DNA from: Streptomyces sp. SM10
Lineage (GTDB): Bacteria > Actinomycetota > Actinomycetes > Streptomycetales > Streptomycetaceae
Assembly (NCBI RefSeq): GCF_002910915.1
Contig: NZ_NEUF01000048.1
Coordinates: forward strand, 225,848 to 289,847
DNA length: 64,000 nucleotides
Reading direction: 5' to 3'
This document shows positions 33,878 to 43,273 of this stretch, in pieces; within the stretch, counting starts at the first letter, position 1, and each line of letters begins with the position of its first letter. The position numbers and the translations under genes are program-made. The notes under the pieces are model-generated. The model saw nothing but the letters and a program-made list of their open reading frames with translations, searched no databases and was not told the DNA's origin.

Positions 33878-34897
33878 ATGAAACCCCCTGCCACCCCCTC
33901 CGGCGCCACGCGCCCTGGCCCGGCGGCCGACGACGTTCCGGGGCCTCGCACGGGCCCGACGGCGGGCGGGTCACCCCGCCGTCGCGGCGCCGGCCGCCAG
34001 GCGGCCGGCGTCCGGCCCGTCGGTCGCATCAGCCGCCATCTGCCGCTCAGCCCGTGGCTGTTCGCGGCGCCCGGGCTGCTCGTCGTCGGCGCGTTCAGCC
34101 TGTACCCGTTCTTCAGCACCCTGGTCAACGCCTTCACCGACCGCAGGACCCTGATTCCCGGGAAGTTCGTCGGCCTGGCCAACTTCCAGGAACTGCTGCA
34201 CGACGAGATGTTCTGGATCGGCCTCCGCAACAGCACGCTCTACGTCCTCGGTGTGGTTCCCGCGCTGGTCGTCCTGCCGTTGCTGCTCGCGATGCTCGTC
34301 CAGCGGCACATCCCCGGCATCTCCTTCTTCCGCTCCGCCTTCTACACACCCGTCGTGGCCTCCATCGTCGTCGTCGGCCTGATCTGGGTGTGGATGCTCG
34401 ACGACCGCGGCCTGATCAACTCCCTGCTGGAGGCGGTGGGCATCGGCAAGGTCGGCTTCCTCAGCGACCAGTGGCTGCTGCTGGTGAGCGCGATGACGGT
34501 CACGGTCTGGAAGGGCCTCGGCTACTACATGATCATCTACCTCGCCGCGCTGGCCGACGTGCCACGCGAACTGCACGAGGCGGCCGCCGTGGACGGAGCA
34601 GGAGCCGTGCGCCGCTTCCTCACCGTCACCGTCCCCGCCGTCCGCTCCACGATGGTGCTGGTCGCGGCCCTGGCCTCGGTATCGGCCTTCAAGGTCTTCT
34701 CCGAGGTCTATCTGATGGCCGGTCCCTCCGGAGGCCCGGCAGGTGAGGACACCACCCTGGTGATGCTGGTCCAGCGGGTCGGCACCGGACTGACCGGACG
34801 GGTCGGGTACGCCTCGGCCATCTCGGTCGTGATCTTCGTCGTCACCGTCGGGCTGATGCTGCTCGTGCTCCGCGCCGACCGCAAGGAGGACGCGTGA
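33878..34897 (+). CDS. Sugar ABC transporter permease (MalF-like)
   Basis: A 339-residue inner-membrane permease of the carbohydrate uptake transporter-1 family. A Pro/Arg-rich cytoplasmic tail of about 50 residues precedes six helices starting at LSPWLFAAPGLLVVGAFSLYPFF. The EAA loop that docks the ATPase is visible as ELHEAAAVDGAGAVRRFLTVTVP. It lies 6 bp after the binding-protein gene and overlaps the next permease by 4 bp, so all three are expressed together. Confidence 0.93.
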   Translation: MKPPATPSGATRPGPAADDVPGPRTGPTAGGSPRRRGAGRQAAGVRPVGRISRHLPLSPWLFAAPGLLVVGAFSLYPFFSTLVNAFTDRRTLIPGKFVGLANFQELLHDEMFWIGLRNSTLYVLGVVPALVVLPLLLAMLVQRHIPGISFFRSAFYTPVVASIVVVGLIWVWMLDDRGLINSLLEAVGIGKVGFLSDQWLLLVSAMTVTVWKGLGYYMIIYLAALADVPRELHEAAAVDGAGAVRRFLTVTVPAVRSTMVLVAALASVSAFKVFSEVYLMAGPSGGPAGEDTTLVMLVQRVGTGLTGRVGYASAISVVIFVVTVGLMLLVLRADRKEDA

Positions 34898-35754
34898 GCA
34901 TCCTGAGGACCACCGACGCCGAGGGCCGCCGTATCCCGGTCTGGCAACTCGTCCTGCGGTACGTACTGCTGCTCCTCGTCCTCGCGCTGACCGTCGGGCC
35001 CTTCCTGTGGCAGCTCTCGACGTCGCTCAAGGGCCCGGGTGAGGACATCTTCAGCTCCCCGCCGAGCTTCCTGCCCGACGATCCGACCCTGGACAACTAC
35101 ACCCGGGTCGCCGACACCATCCCGGTCTGGGACTACGCGTTCAACTCGCTGAAGGTCGCCGCGGCCAACGTGGTCACCAACTGCGTCGGCGCCGCCCTGG
35201 CCGGCTACGCGCTGGCCAGGCTGCGCTACCGGGGCCGCCGGGCCGCCACCCTGGCGTTCATCCTCGCGATGCTGGTCCCCGTGGAGGGCATCATCATCGC
35301 CCAGTTCACGACCATGCGGGACCTCGGCCTGAACAACACCCTGCTCGGCGTGCTCCTGCCGGGCTCCATCGGCGCGATGAACGTCCTGCTGATGCGCAAC
35401 GCCTTCCTGAACCTCCCACAGGAGGTCGAGGAGGCCGCGTTCGTCGACGGTGCCAACGTCTGGCAGCGCTTCCTCCGGATCGCCCTGCCCTCCGTCAAGG
35501 GCACCCTCGCCGTCGTCGCGATCTTCGCCTTCATGGGCGCCTGGGACGACTTCCTGTGGCCGCTGATCGTGCTCAGCGATCCGGAGAACTTCACCCTCAC
35601 CATCGGACTGAACTACCTGCACGGCACCTTCGCCAACGACGAACGGCTCGTCGCGGCGGGCACCATCATCGCCGTGGCGCCGCTCATCGCGCTCTTCGCC
35701 TGCCTGCAGCGCTTCTTCTTCCGCGGAGTCGGCGAAGGCGCGGTCAAGGGCTGA
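34894..35754 (+). CDS. Sugar ABC transporter permease (MalG-like)
   Basis: A 286-residue partner permease with six helices. The start is GTG 34894, overlapping the upstream TGA. The family region TSLKGPGEDIFSSPPSFLPDDPTLDNY follows helix 1, and the EAA loop reads EEVEEAAFVDGANVWQRFLRIALPSVKGTL. It forms the heteromeric channel with the preceding permease. The following hydrolase gene starts 40 bp downstream, which keeps it within the operon. Confidence 0.93.
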   Translation: MSILRTTDAEGRRIPVWQLVLRYVLLLLVLALTVGPFLWQLSTSLKGPGEDIFSSPPSFLPDDPTLDNYTRVADTIPVWDYAFNSLKVAAANVVTNCVGAALAGYALARLRYRGRRAATLAFILAMLVPVEGIIIAQFTTMRDLGLNNTLLGVLLPGSIGAMNVLLMRNAFLNLPQEVEEAAFVDGANVWQRFLRIALPSVKGTLAVVAIFAFMGAWDDFLWPLIVLSDPENFTLTIGLNYLHGTFANDERLVAAGTIIAVAPLIALFACLQRFFFRGVGEGAVKG

Positions 35755-35794
35755 CACCGGCCGTCCCCGCACCACAGAACCAGGATCCCCCTTC

Positions 35795-37054
35795 ATGAGC
35801 TCCGCACCGCCGCGCTTCGGCGCCAACTACACGCCCAGCCAGGGCTGGTTCCACCACTGGCTGGACTTCGACCTCGACGCCGTGCGCGCCGACCTGGACT
35901 CCATCGCCGGGCTCGGCCTCGACCACATCAGGGTCTTCCCCCTCTGGCCGCTCTTCCAGCCGAACCGCACGCTGATCCGCCCGCGCGCCGTCGAACAACT
36001 CGTCCAGCTGGCCGACGCCGCGGCCGAACGCGGCCTCGACGTCAGCGTGGACGGCCTGCAGGGGCACCTGTCGAGCTTCGACTTCCTGCCCGCATGGACA
36101 CAGACCTGGCACCGGCGGAACCTCTTCACCGATCCGGACGTCGTGGCCGGGCAGGCCGAGTACCTGCGTACCCTCGCCGCCGCCCTCGCCGACCGGCCCC
36201 ACTTCATCGGCATGACCCTGGGCAACGAGATCAACCAGTTCTCCGGAGACCCGCACCCCGACCCCGACCGGATCACCCCCGCCCAGGCCGGCACCTGGCT
36301 GCGGACCCTGCTCGACGCGTGCGAGGAGGGAGCACCCGGCAAGCTCCACCTGCACGCCGAGTACGACGCCTCCTGGTACCAGGACGACCACGCCTTCACC
36401 CCCGCGCACGCCGCGCGCATCGGGGCGGTCACCGCCGTCCACTCCTGGGTCTTCAACGGCACCGCCCAGCGGCACGGCCGGGCCGGGACCGCCACCGAGC
36501 ACCACGCCGCGTACCTGACCGAGCTCTCCAAGGCCTGGGCGCGCGAACCGCACCGCCAGGTCTGGCTCCAGGAGGTCGGCGCGCCCGCCCCCCTGATCCC
36601 CGCCGACCACGCCGCCGCGTTCACCGAGGCGACCATCGCCAACGCCTTGGACTGCGAGGACGTGTGGGGCGTCACCTGGTGGTGCTCCCACGACGTCTCC
36701 CGCTCCCTGGCCGACTTCCCCGAGCTGGAGTACGGCCTCGGTCTGCTGACCAACGACCGGCAGGTCAAACCCGCCGGGCACGCCGTCGCCCGGATCGTCC
36801 AGGAGCGGCGCGCCGCCCCCCACCGCCCGGCGCCCCGGACCACCGCAGTCGTCGTCGACGCCGGGGACGACGACACCGCACCCCACCGCTCGGTCTGTGC
36901 CCCCGGCGGTGCGGTCTTCGAGGCCTTCGCCCGCCTCACGGAGGACGGCGTCCGCCCCACCACGGTCCTGGCGAGCCACGCCGAGGATCCGGCCCACCTC
37001 GCCGGCCGCGGAATCACCGAGGTCGTCACCCCCGGCCAGGTCCTCGGGGCCTGA
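35795..37054 (+). CDS. GH5-like glycoside hydrolase, candidate N-glycan beta-mannosidase
   Basis: A 419-residue clan GH-A (TIM-barrel) hydrolase with no signal peptide. It opens FGANYTPSQGWFHHWLDFDLDAVRADLDSIAGLGLDHIRVFPLWPLFQPN. The acid/base is Glu145 in TLGNEINQF and the probable nucleophile Glu260 in VWLQEVGAP, both placed as in GH5. The length and its position between an oligosaccharide importer, a GH85 and a GH38 enzyme recall the GH5_18 beta-mannosidases that split Man-beta-1,4-GlcNAc in bifidobacterial N-glycan breakdown. The GH5 assignment is good; the subfamily and substrate are inferred. A small extra C-terminal domain (from about residue 340) is present. Confidence 0.82.
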   Translation: MSSAPPRFGANYTPSQGWFHHWLDFDLDAVRADLDSIAGLGLDHIRVFPLWPLFQPNRTLIRPRAVEQLVQLADAAAERGLDVSVDGLQGHLSSFDFLPAWTQTWHRRNLFTDPDVVAGQAEYLRTLAAALADRPHFIGMTLGNEINQFSGDPHPDPDRITPAQAGTWLRTLLDACEEGAPGKLHLHAEYDASWYQDDHAFTPAHAARIGAVTAVHSWVFNGTAQRHGRAGTATEHHAAYLTELSKAWAREPHRQVWLQEVGAPAPLIPADHAAAFTEATIANALDCEDVWGVTWWCSHDVSRSLADFPELEYGLGLLTNDRQVKPAGHAVARIVQERRAAPHRPAPRTTAVVVDAGDDDTAPHRSVCAPGGAVFEAFARLTEDGVRPTTVLASHAEDPAHLAGRGITEVVTPGQVLGA

Positions 37055-37108
37055 CGCACCGCCCCCGCACAGCACCGGAATCGCCTCTCGCACGATACGG
37101 AGCAGACC

Positions 37109-39175
37109 ATGACCCAGCCCCTGCCGCACCCCGTGGCCCCGGCCCGACGCACCGTGGTACTCGCGGGCGCCGGCGCCGCGGCCGCCCTCCTGGCACCCGC
37201 CTTCCCCGGCACGGCCGCGGCGGCCACCGCCCAGGCTCCGGGGAAGCTCCAGCCCTACGCCTCGTACTGGTTCCCCGACTCGCTGCCCACCGGCACCCCC
37301 GGCGACGGCGTCACCTGGCGCAGCCTGAAGAGCTGGCGTGCCGAGGACGACCGGGACCTGGAGTTCAACACCTCGACCGTGCCGCTCGCCGACCGCTTCA
37401 CCCCGGTCCCGGTCAACACCACCGCCCGCACCGGCCAGGCGCGCATCGCCTCCCTGGTCGCCTTCGGGCACACCGCGGGCAACCCCGCCCAGGGATCGGC
37501 CACCGCCGACCACTACGCACTGAGCCAGTGGGCCTACCTCGACGAACTCGTCTTCTGGGGTGGCTCGGCGGGCGAGGGACTCGTCCTGGCGCCCAACGCC
37601 CCGGTCGTCGACGCCGCCCACCGCAACGGGGTGCCCGTCCTCGGCACCGTCTTCCTGCCTCCGGTCCACCACGGCGGCGACCTCCGCTGGACCCGTGACC
37701 TGGTGCAGCGCGATGACGCGGGCCGCTTCCCGCTGGCCGCGAAACTGGTGGAGGTCGCCACCGCCTACGGCTTCGACGGCTGGTTCCTCAACGCCGAGAC
37801 GGAGGGCGGCGACGAGGCGCTCGGCGCCGACATGCTCGCCTTCGTCACCGACCTGCGCGCCCGTGGTGAGGCCGCCGGGCTGCGCGTCACCTGGTACGAC
37901 GCCATGACCGTGAAGGGCCAGGTCGGCTGGCAGGGCGCGCTCGACGCGGAGAACACGGCGCTCTTCCAGGAGGCCGACTCGATGTTCGTCGACTTCCGCT
38001 GGACGCCGCAGACGCTCGCCGACTCCGGCGGACGGGCCGAGGACGCCGGCCGCAGCCGCTACGAGCTGTGGGCGGGGGTCGACGTCGAGTCGACCGGCTG
38101 GAACCGGGCCGTCGACTGGGACGCGATCGTCCCCACCGACCGCGACCACACGGTCTCCTACGGCTTCTACCGCCCCGAGTGGACGCTCAGCCATCTGCCC
38201 GAGGACCGCACGCCCGGGCAGTTCCACGCGGCCGACCAGCGGTTCTGGACCGGCAGCTCGCTCGACCCGGCCAGGCCCGACGGATCCGACACCTGGCGCG
38301 CCCCGGCGACGTCGGTCGCCGACCGCTCCACGGTCGACCGGCTCCCCTTCGCCACGACCTTCAACACCGGTCACGGCCTGCGGTGGTACGAGGACGGCCG
38401 GCCGCTCTCCGACTCCGCGTGGAACCACCTCGGCCTGCAGGACCGGCTTCCCGGCCGCCGCTGGGTCGTGCGCACCGAGGGCCGTACCCCGTCCGTCGCC
38501 TTCGACTTCGACGACGCCTGGCACGGCGGCAGCAGCCTCCTCGTCGACGGCGACCTGGACGCCCCCGCCACCGTCGAGCTGTTCGGGACCCGGCTGCCAC
38601 TCACCCGGCGGACGGTCGTCGAGCTCGTCCACCGCATCGACCCGGGCTCCGGTCCGGTCACCGTCGAACTCGCCGTGGCCCTGCGCGAACCCGACCGGCC
38701 GGGCGACCCGCTCGCGTACACCTACCTGCCCGCCGGAGAGCTGCGGCCCGCCGCGGGGGGCTGGTCCACCGCGACGCTGCGGCCGCACTCCCTGCGCGGC
38801 ACCGTCCACGCAGTGGGTGTCCGGCTCACCGGTGCGGGCCCGGTGCGGTGGAGGCTCGGCGCGCTGGCCGTACGCGATACGGTCGGCAAGCCGCACCCGC
38901 CGGCCGCCCTGCGCGTCACCGGCACCGCCACGGGCGCCGACGGCACGGAACTGCGCCTGCGCTGGCGCCGCGCCCCGGGGCCGGTACGCCACTACGAGGT
39001 GCACCGGATCCTGCCCGACGGCACCCGGCGCTTCCTCGGAGGCGCCTGCGGCACGGCCTTCTTCCTGTCCGGCATCCGCCGCGAACCGGGCGAGAGGTCC
39101 GCCCGCTTCGAGGTCAGGGCCGTGGACGAGCTGTACGCCCCCTCGACTGCCGCGGTCACCGCGCACCGCTGGTAG
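37109..39175 (+). CDS. Secreted GH85 endo-beta-N-acetylglucosaminidase
   Basis: A 688-residue exported glycosidase. A Tat-like or Sec signal peptide (ARRTVVLAGAGAAAALLAP...TAAA) precedes the GH85 catalytic barrel starting PYASYWFPDSLPTG. The substrate-assisted pair is Asn228 and Glu230 in GWFLNAETEGG, equivalent to N171/E173 of Endo-A. From about residue 420 come beta-sandwich modules and a C-terminal fibronectin-III-like segment. GH85 enzymes cleave the chitobiose core of N-glycans, releasing oligomannose ending in one GlcNAc. Its location next to an importer and an alpha-mannosidase fits extracellular deglycosylation of glycoproteins. Confidence 0.9.
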   Translation: MTQPLPHPVAPARRTVVLAGAGAAAALLAPAFPGTAAAATAQAPGKLQPYASYWFPDSLPTGTPGDGVTWRSLKSWRAEDDRDLEFNTSTVPLADRFTPVPVNTTARTGQARIASLVAFGHTAGNPAQGSATADHYALSQWAYLDELVFWGGSAGEGLVLAPNAPVVDAAHRNGVPVLGTVFLPPVHHGGDLRWTRDLVQRDDAGRFPLAAKLVEVATAYGFDGWFLNAETEGGDEALGADMLAFVTDLRARGEAAGLRVTWYDAMTVKGQVGWQGALDAENTALFQEADSMFVDFRWTPQTLADSGGRAEDAGRSRYELWAGVDVESTGWNRAVDWDAIVPTDRDHTVSYGFYRPEWTLSHLPEDRTPGQFHAADQRFWTGSSLDPARPDGSDTWRAPATSVADRSTVDRLPFATTFNTGHGLRWYEDGRPLSDSAWNHLGLQDRLPGRRWVVRTEGRTPSVAFDFDDAWHGGSSLLVDGDLDAPATVELFGTRLPLTRRTVVELVHRIDPGSGPVTVELAVALREPDRPGDPLAYTYLPAGELRPAAGGWSTATLRPHSLRGTVHAVGVRLTGAGPVRWRLGALAVRDTVGKPHPPAALRVTGTATGADGTELRLRWRRAPGPVRHYEVHRILPDGTRRFLGGACGTAFFLSGIRREPGERSARFEVRAVDELYAPSTAAVTAHRW

Positions 39176-39223
39176 CCCGCCCTCACCCGCACACCCGCAC
39201 ACCCTCACAACGGAGTCACCCTC

Positions 39224-42200
39224 ATGCACGACGACCGCAGCCTGGTCGAAGCCCGTCTGAAGCGTGTCCTGGACGAGCGCATCCGACCCGCCGTATACCC
39301 GGAATCCGTACCGCTGGACGTCGCCGTCTGGAACGCGCCGGGCGAGCCCGTCCCCGTCGCCGAGGGGCTGGCAGGCCCCACCGGGCCCATCGCGGCCGGT
39401 GACCGGTGGGGGGCGCCCTGGAGCACCTGCTGGTTCCGCGTCTCCGGAACCGTTCCCGCGCACTGGGCGGGACGGACCGTCGAGGCGATCCTCGACCTCG
39501 GCTTCGACGAGAACATGCCGGGCTTCCAGTGCGAAGGACTCGTCTACCGGCCCGACGGCACCCCGGTGAAGGGCCTGAACCCGCGCAACCAGTGGGTCCG
39601 CGTCGGGGCACCCGTCGAGGGCGGCGAAGAGGTCCTGCTCCACATCGAGGCCGCCTCCAACCCCGTCATCCTGGACTACCACCCCTTCCTGCCGACGCCG
39701 CTCGGTGACAAGACCACCGCCGGCAGCGGACTCCAGTACACCCTGGCCCGGATGGACCTGGCCGTCTTCGACGAGCACGTGTGGAACCTGGTCCAGGACC
39801 TGGAGGTGCTCGGGGAACTGATGGCGGAGCTGCCCGTCGAGGGCGCCCGGCGCTGGGACATCCTGCGCGCCATCGGCCGCGCGCTCGACGCCGTCGACCT
39901 CCAGGACGTCAACGGCACCGCGGCGGCCGCCCGCGCCGAACTGACCGAGGTGCTCGCCACGCCCGCCCAGCCGTCCGCCCACCGCATCAGCGCCGTGGGA
40001 CACGCGCACATCGACTCCGCCTGGCTGTGGCCGCTGCGTGAGACCGTCCGCAAGGTCGCCCGCACGACGTCCAACATGACGGCCCTGCTGGAGGACGAGC
40101 CGGACTTCGTCTTCGCGATGTCGCAGGCGCAGCAGTTCGCCTGGATCAAGGAGCACCGCCCCGAGGTGTACGCCAAGGTCAAGAAGGCGGTCGCCGAGGG
40201 CCGGTTCGTGCCCTCCGGCGGTATGTGGGTCGAGTCCGACACCAACATGCCCGGGTCCGAGGCGATGGCTCGTCAGTTCGTCCACGGGAAGCGGTTCTTC
40301 CTCGACGAGTTCGGCATCGAGAACGACGAGGCCTGGCTACCCGACACCTTCGGCTTCGCCGCCGGGCTGCCGCAGATCATCAAGGCGGCCGGCTCCAAGT
40401 GGCTGCTCACCCAGAAGATCTCGTGGAGCCAGACCAACAAGTTCCCGCACCACACCTTCCGTTGGGAGGGCATTGACGGTACGCGGATCTTCACCCACTT
40501 CCCGCCCGTCGACACCTACAACTGCTCGATGAAGGGCAGCGAGATCGCCCACGCGGCGAACAACTTCAAGGACAAGGGCGTCGCCCGCCACTCGCTCGCC
40601 CCGACCGGCTGGGGGGACGGCGGCGGCGGCACCACCCGCGAGATGATCGCGAAGGCCGCCCGGATGCGCAGCCTGGAGGGCTCGGCCACCGTCGGGTGGG
40701 AGACGCCCACCGAGTTCTTCACCAAGGCCGAGGCGGAGTACCCGGAGCCGCCGGTCTGGGTCGGTGAGCTCTACCTGGAGCTGCACCGCGCGACCCTGAC
40801 CAGCCAGGCGAAGACCAAGCAGGGCAACCGCCGCAGCGAGCACCTGCTGCGGGAGGCCGAGCTGTGGGCCGCCACGGCCGCCGTGCGCGGGGACTTCGCC
40901 TACCCGTACGAGCAGCTGGACCGGATCTGGAAGACGGTCCTGCTGCACCAGTTCCACGACATCCTGCCGGGGTCGTCGATCGCCTGGGTGCACCGCGAGG
41001 CCGAGAAGACGTACGCGGCCGTCGCCGAGGAGCTGGGCGGCATCGTGGACGCGGCCCAGCGAGCCCTGGCGGGCGACACATCCGCGGAGGGGACCCTCCG
41101 GTTCAACTCCGCCCCGCACGCCCGCGACGGCGTCCCGGCGGGTGGAGCCGGCGCCGTCGTCCCGGGCAGCGGGGGACAGCTGGCCGCGCGCGAGGGCGGC
41201 GGCTTCGTGCTCGGTAACGGCCTGCTCCAGGTCGAGATCGACGCCCGCGGCCTGGTCGTCTCCGCGTACGACATCGGCGCCGAGCGGGAGGCCGTCGCCC
41301 CCGGGGAGGCCGCCAACCTGCTCCAGATCCACCCGGACTTCCCGAACATGTGGGACGCCTGGGACGTCGACGAGTTCTACCGGAACACCGTCACGGACCT
41401 CACCGCGCTCGACGAGCTCACCGAGGTCCGGGACGAGGGCACGGTCGGTGTCCGGATCGTGCGCGGTTTCGGCGCATCGAAGGTCACCCAGCTGCTGACG
41501 CTTGCTCCCGGCGCCAAGCGCCTCGACATCGACACCGAGGTCGACTGGCACGAGACGGAGAAGTTCCTCAAGGCGTCCTTCCCGCTGGACGTCCACGCCG
41601 AGCGCTACGCCTCCGAGACCCAGTTCGGGCACTTCTACCGGGCGACGCACACGAACACCAGCTGGGAGGCCGCCAAGTTCGAGGCCTGCAACCACCGGTT
41701 CGTCCACCTGGAGGAGCCCGGCTGGGGCGTGGCGCTCGTCAACGACTCGACGTACGGACACGACGTGACCCGGACGGTCAGGCCCTCTGACGCGGGCACC
41801 ACCACGACACTGAGGGTGTCGCTGCTGCGCGCCCCGCGGTTCCCCGACCCGGAGACGGACCAGGGCGTGCACCGCTTCCGGCACGCCCTGGCCCCGGGCG
41901 CGGGGATCGGTGACGCGGTGCGGGAGGGCTTCCGCATCAACCTGCCGGAGCGCCGGGTGTCCGGCGACCGTGAGGTCGAGCCGCTGGTGACGCTCGACAA
42001 CGACACGGTCGTCGTCAGCGCGGTCAAGCTCGCCGACGACGCGAGCGGCGATCTCGTCGTGCGGCTCTACGAGTCCACCGGAGGCCGGGCGAAGGTTCGT
42101 GTCGGCCTCGGGTTCGAGGCCGCGGGCCTCACGGTGACGGACCTGCTGGAGCGGCCGCTCGACGACGTCACGGTGCCGGAACTCACCGAGGGGGCAGTGA

Positions 42201-42253
42201 ACCTGACGTTGCGTCCGTTCGAGCTGGTCACCCTGCGGCTCGCCCGCCGCTGA
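39224..42253 (+). CDS. GH38 alpha-mannosidase
   Basis: A 1009-residue class II alpha-mannosidase without signal peptide, hence cytoplasmic. The zinc site motif HAHIDSAWLWPLRET gives His262 and Asp264. The nucleophile is Asp374 in WLPDTFGFAAGLPQI, and GWGDGGGG plus LHQFHDILPGSSI complete the active site. The C-terminal half holds the beta-sandwich domains of the family (NMWDAWDVDEFY...). It is the last gene of the operon, 48 bp after the GH85 gene, and is followed by a terminator. It would trim alpha-linked mannose from imported oligomannosides. Confidence 0.94.
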   Translation: MHDDRSLVEARLKRVLDERIRPAVYPESVPLDVAVWNAPGEPVPVAEGLAGPTGPIAAGDRWGAPWSTCWFRVSGTVPAHWAGRTVEAILDLGFDENMPGFQCEGLVYRPDGTPVKGLNPRNQWVRVGAPVEGGEEVLLHIEAASNPVILDYHPFLPTPLGDKTTAGSGLQYTLARMDLAVFDEHVWNLVQDLEVLGELMAELPVEGARRWDILRAIGRALDAVDLQDVNGTAAAARAELTEVLATPAQPSAHRISAVGHAHIDSAWLWPLRETVRKVARTTSNMTALLEDEPDFVFAMSQAQQFAWIKEHRPEVYAKVKKAVAEGRFVPSGGMWVESDTNMPGSEAMARQFVHGKRFFLDEFGIENDEAWLPDTFGFAAGLPQIIKAAGSKWLLTQKISWSQTNKFPHHTFRWEGIDGTRIFTHFPPVDTYNCSMKGSEIAHAANNFKDKGVARHSLAPTGWGDGGGGTTREMIAKAARMRSLEGSATVGWETPTEFFTKAEAEYPEPPVWVGELYLELHRATLTSQAKTKQGNRRSEHLLREAELWAATAAVRGDFAYPYEQLDRIWKTVLLHQFHDILPGSSIAWVHREAEKTYAAVAEELGGIVDAAQRALAGDTSAEGTLRFNSAPHARDGVPAGGAGAVVPGSGGQLAAREGGGFVLGNGLLQVEIDARGLVVSAYDIGAEREAVAPGEAANLLQIHPDFPNMWDAWDVDEFYRNTVTDLTALDELTEVRDEGTVGVRIVRGFGASKVTQLLTLAPGAKRLDIDTEVDWHETEKFLKASFPLDVHAERYASETQFGHFYRATHTNTSWEAAKFEACNHRFVHLEEPGWGVALVNDSTYGHDVTRTVRPSDAGTTTTLRVSLLRAPRFPDPETDQGVHRFRHALAPGAGIGDAVREGFRINLPERRVSGDREVEPLVTLDNDTVVVSAVKLADDASGDLVVRLYESTGGRAKVRVGLGFEAAGLTVTDLLERPLDDVTVPELTEGAVNLTLRPFELVTLRLARR

Positions 42254-42260
42254 CCCCGCG

Positions 42261-42299
42261 CGAAGGCGCCCCCGCCGCACGCGGTGGGGGCGCCTTTCG
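42261..42299. terminator. Bidirectional terminator after GH38 gene
   Basis: A stem of about 16 bp with one mismatch (GGCGCCCCCGCCGC against GCGGTGGGGGCGCC) and a 2-nt loop between convergent genes. Confidence 0.75.
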
Positions 42300-42312
42300 T
42301 GTGTGCGGTGGG

Positions 42313-43149
42313 TCAGGCGCCGAGGTTGAACTCGGCCGGGTCCGCGCCGAGGCGCTTGCCCTCGTCGAGCGCGGCGAACGCGGCCAGGTCGTCGTCGTCC
42401 AGCTCGAAGCCGAAGACGTCGATGTTCTCCGCGATCCGCGACGGCGTCACGGACTTGGGGATCACCACGTGGCCGGTCTGCAGGTGCCAGCGGAGCACGG
42501 CCTGGGCCGGGGTCCGGCCGTGCTTGTGCGCGACGGCGACCACCGTCGGGACCTCGAGGAGGCCCTTGCCCGAGCCCAGCGGCGACCAGGCCTCGGTGAC
42601 GATGCCGTGCTCGGCGTGGACCGCGCGGGACCTGGCCTGCTGGAGTTGCGGGTGCAGCTCGATCTGGTTGACCGCCGGGACGACGGAGGTCTCGCCCAGG
42701 AGGCGCTCCAGGTGCTCCGGGTGGAAGTTGGACACACCGATGGCCTTGGCGCGGCCGTCGGCGAGGATCCGCTCGAACGCCTTGTACGTGTCGACGTAGG
42801 CGTCCTTGGCCGGCACCGGCCAGTGGATGAGGTAGAGGTCGACGTAGTCCAGACCCAGCTTGTCCAGCGACGCGTCGAAGGCGCGCAGCGTCGAGTCGTG
42901 ACCCTGCTCGCTGTTCCACAGCTTGGTGGTCACGAACAGTTCCTCGCGGGGGACACCGGAGGCGGCGACGGCCTTGCCGGTACCCGCCTCGTTCCCGTAG
43001 ATCGCGGCGGTGTCGATGCTCCGGTACCCGGCCTCCAGGGCCGTGGTCACGGCCGCGGTGGCCTCGTCGTCCGGCACCTGCCAGACACCGAAGCCGAGCT
43101 GCGGCATCTCGAGGCCGTTGTTGAGGGTGAGGGTGGGGACCTGGCTCAC
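42313..43149 (-). CDS. Aldo/keto reductase (AKR5-like)
   Basis: A 278-residue NADPH-dependent aldo/keto reductase. The tetrad is Asp46, Tyr51, Lys76 and His109 in SIDTAAIYGNE, TTKLW and LIHWP. The cofactor loop near the C-terminus reads VIPKSVTPSRIAENIDVF, matching 2,5-diketo-gluconate reductase-like AKR5 proteins. GTG 43149 gives the usual N-terminus (SQVPTLTLNNGLEMPQLGFG); the open frame upstream of it is non-homologous. It converges on the mannosidase gene and is probably independent of it. Confidence 0.92.
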   Translation of the reverse strand: MSQVPTLTLNNGLEMPQLGFGVWQVPDDEATAAVTTALEAGYRSIDTAAIYGNEAGTGKAVAASGVPREELFVTTKLWNSEQGHDSTLRAFDASLDKLGLDYVDLYLIHWPVPAKDAYVDTYKAFERILADGRAKAIGVSNFHPEHLERLLGETSVVPAVNQIELHPQLQQARSRAVHAEHGIVTEAWSPLGSGKGLLEVPTVVAVAHKHGRTPAQAVLRWHLQTGHVVIPKSVTPSRIAENIDVFGFELDDDDLAAFAALDEGKRLGADPAEFNLGA

Positions 43150-43273
43150 GAGCAGTCGATCCTTACGTTGTCGGTCGGTTCTCCCCGGGGGAACGATCGG
43201 GGCGGCCCGAGCATTCCCGGCCCCCACGATCGAAAAGCGCCTCCGGCCGGCCGTGGGACCTTCCCCGGTGCGG

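Noticed and set aside
35744..40285. Very long minus-strand open frame (over 1500 codons)
   Set aside because: It is the antisense shadow of the permease, GH5, GH85 and GH38 genes. High GC removes stops on the opposite strand; its composition is Gly/Arg/Val-rich with no domain.
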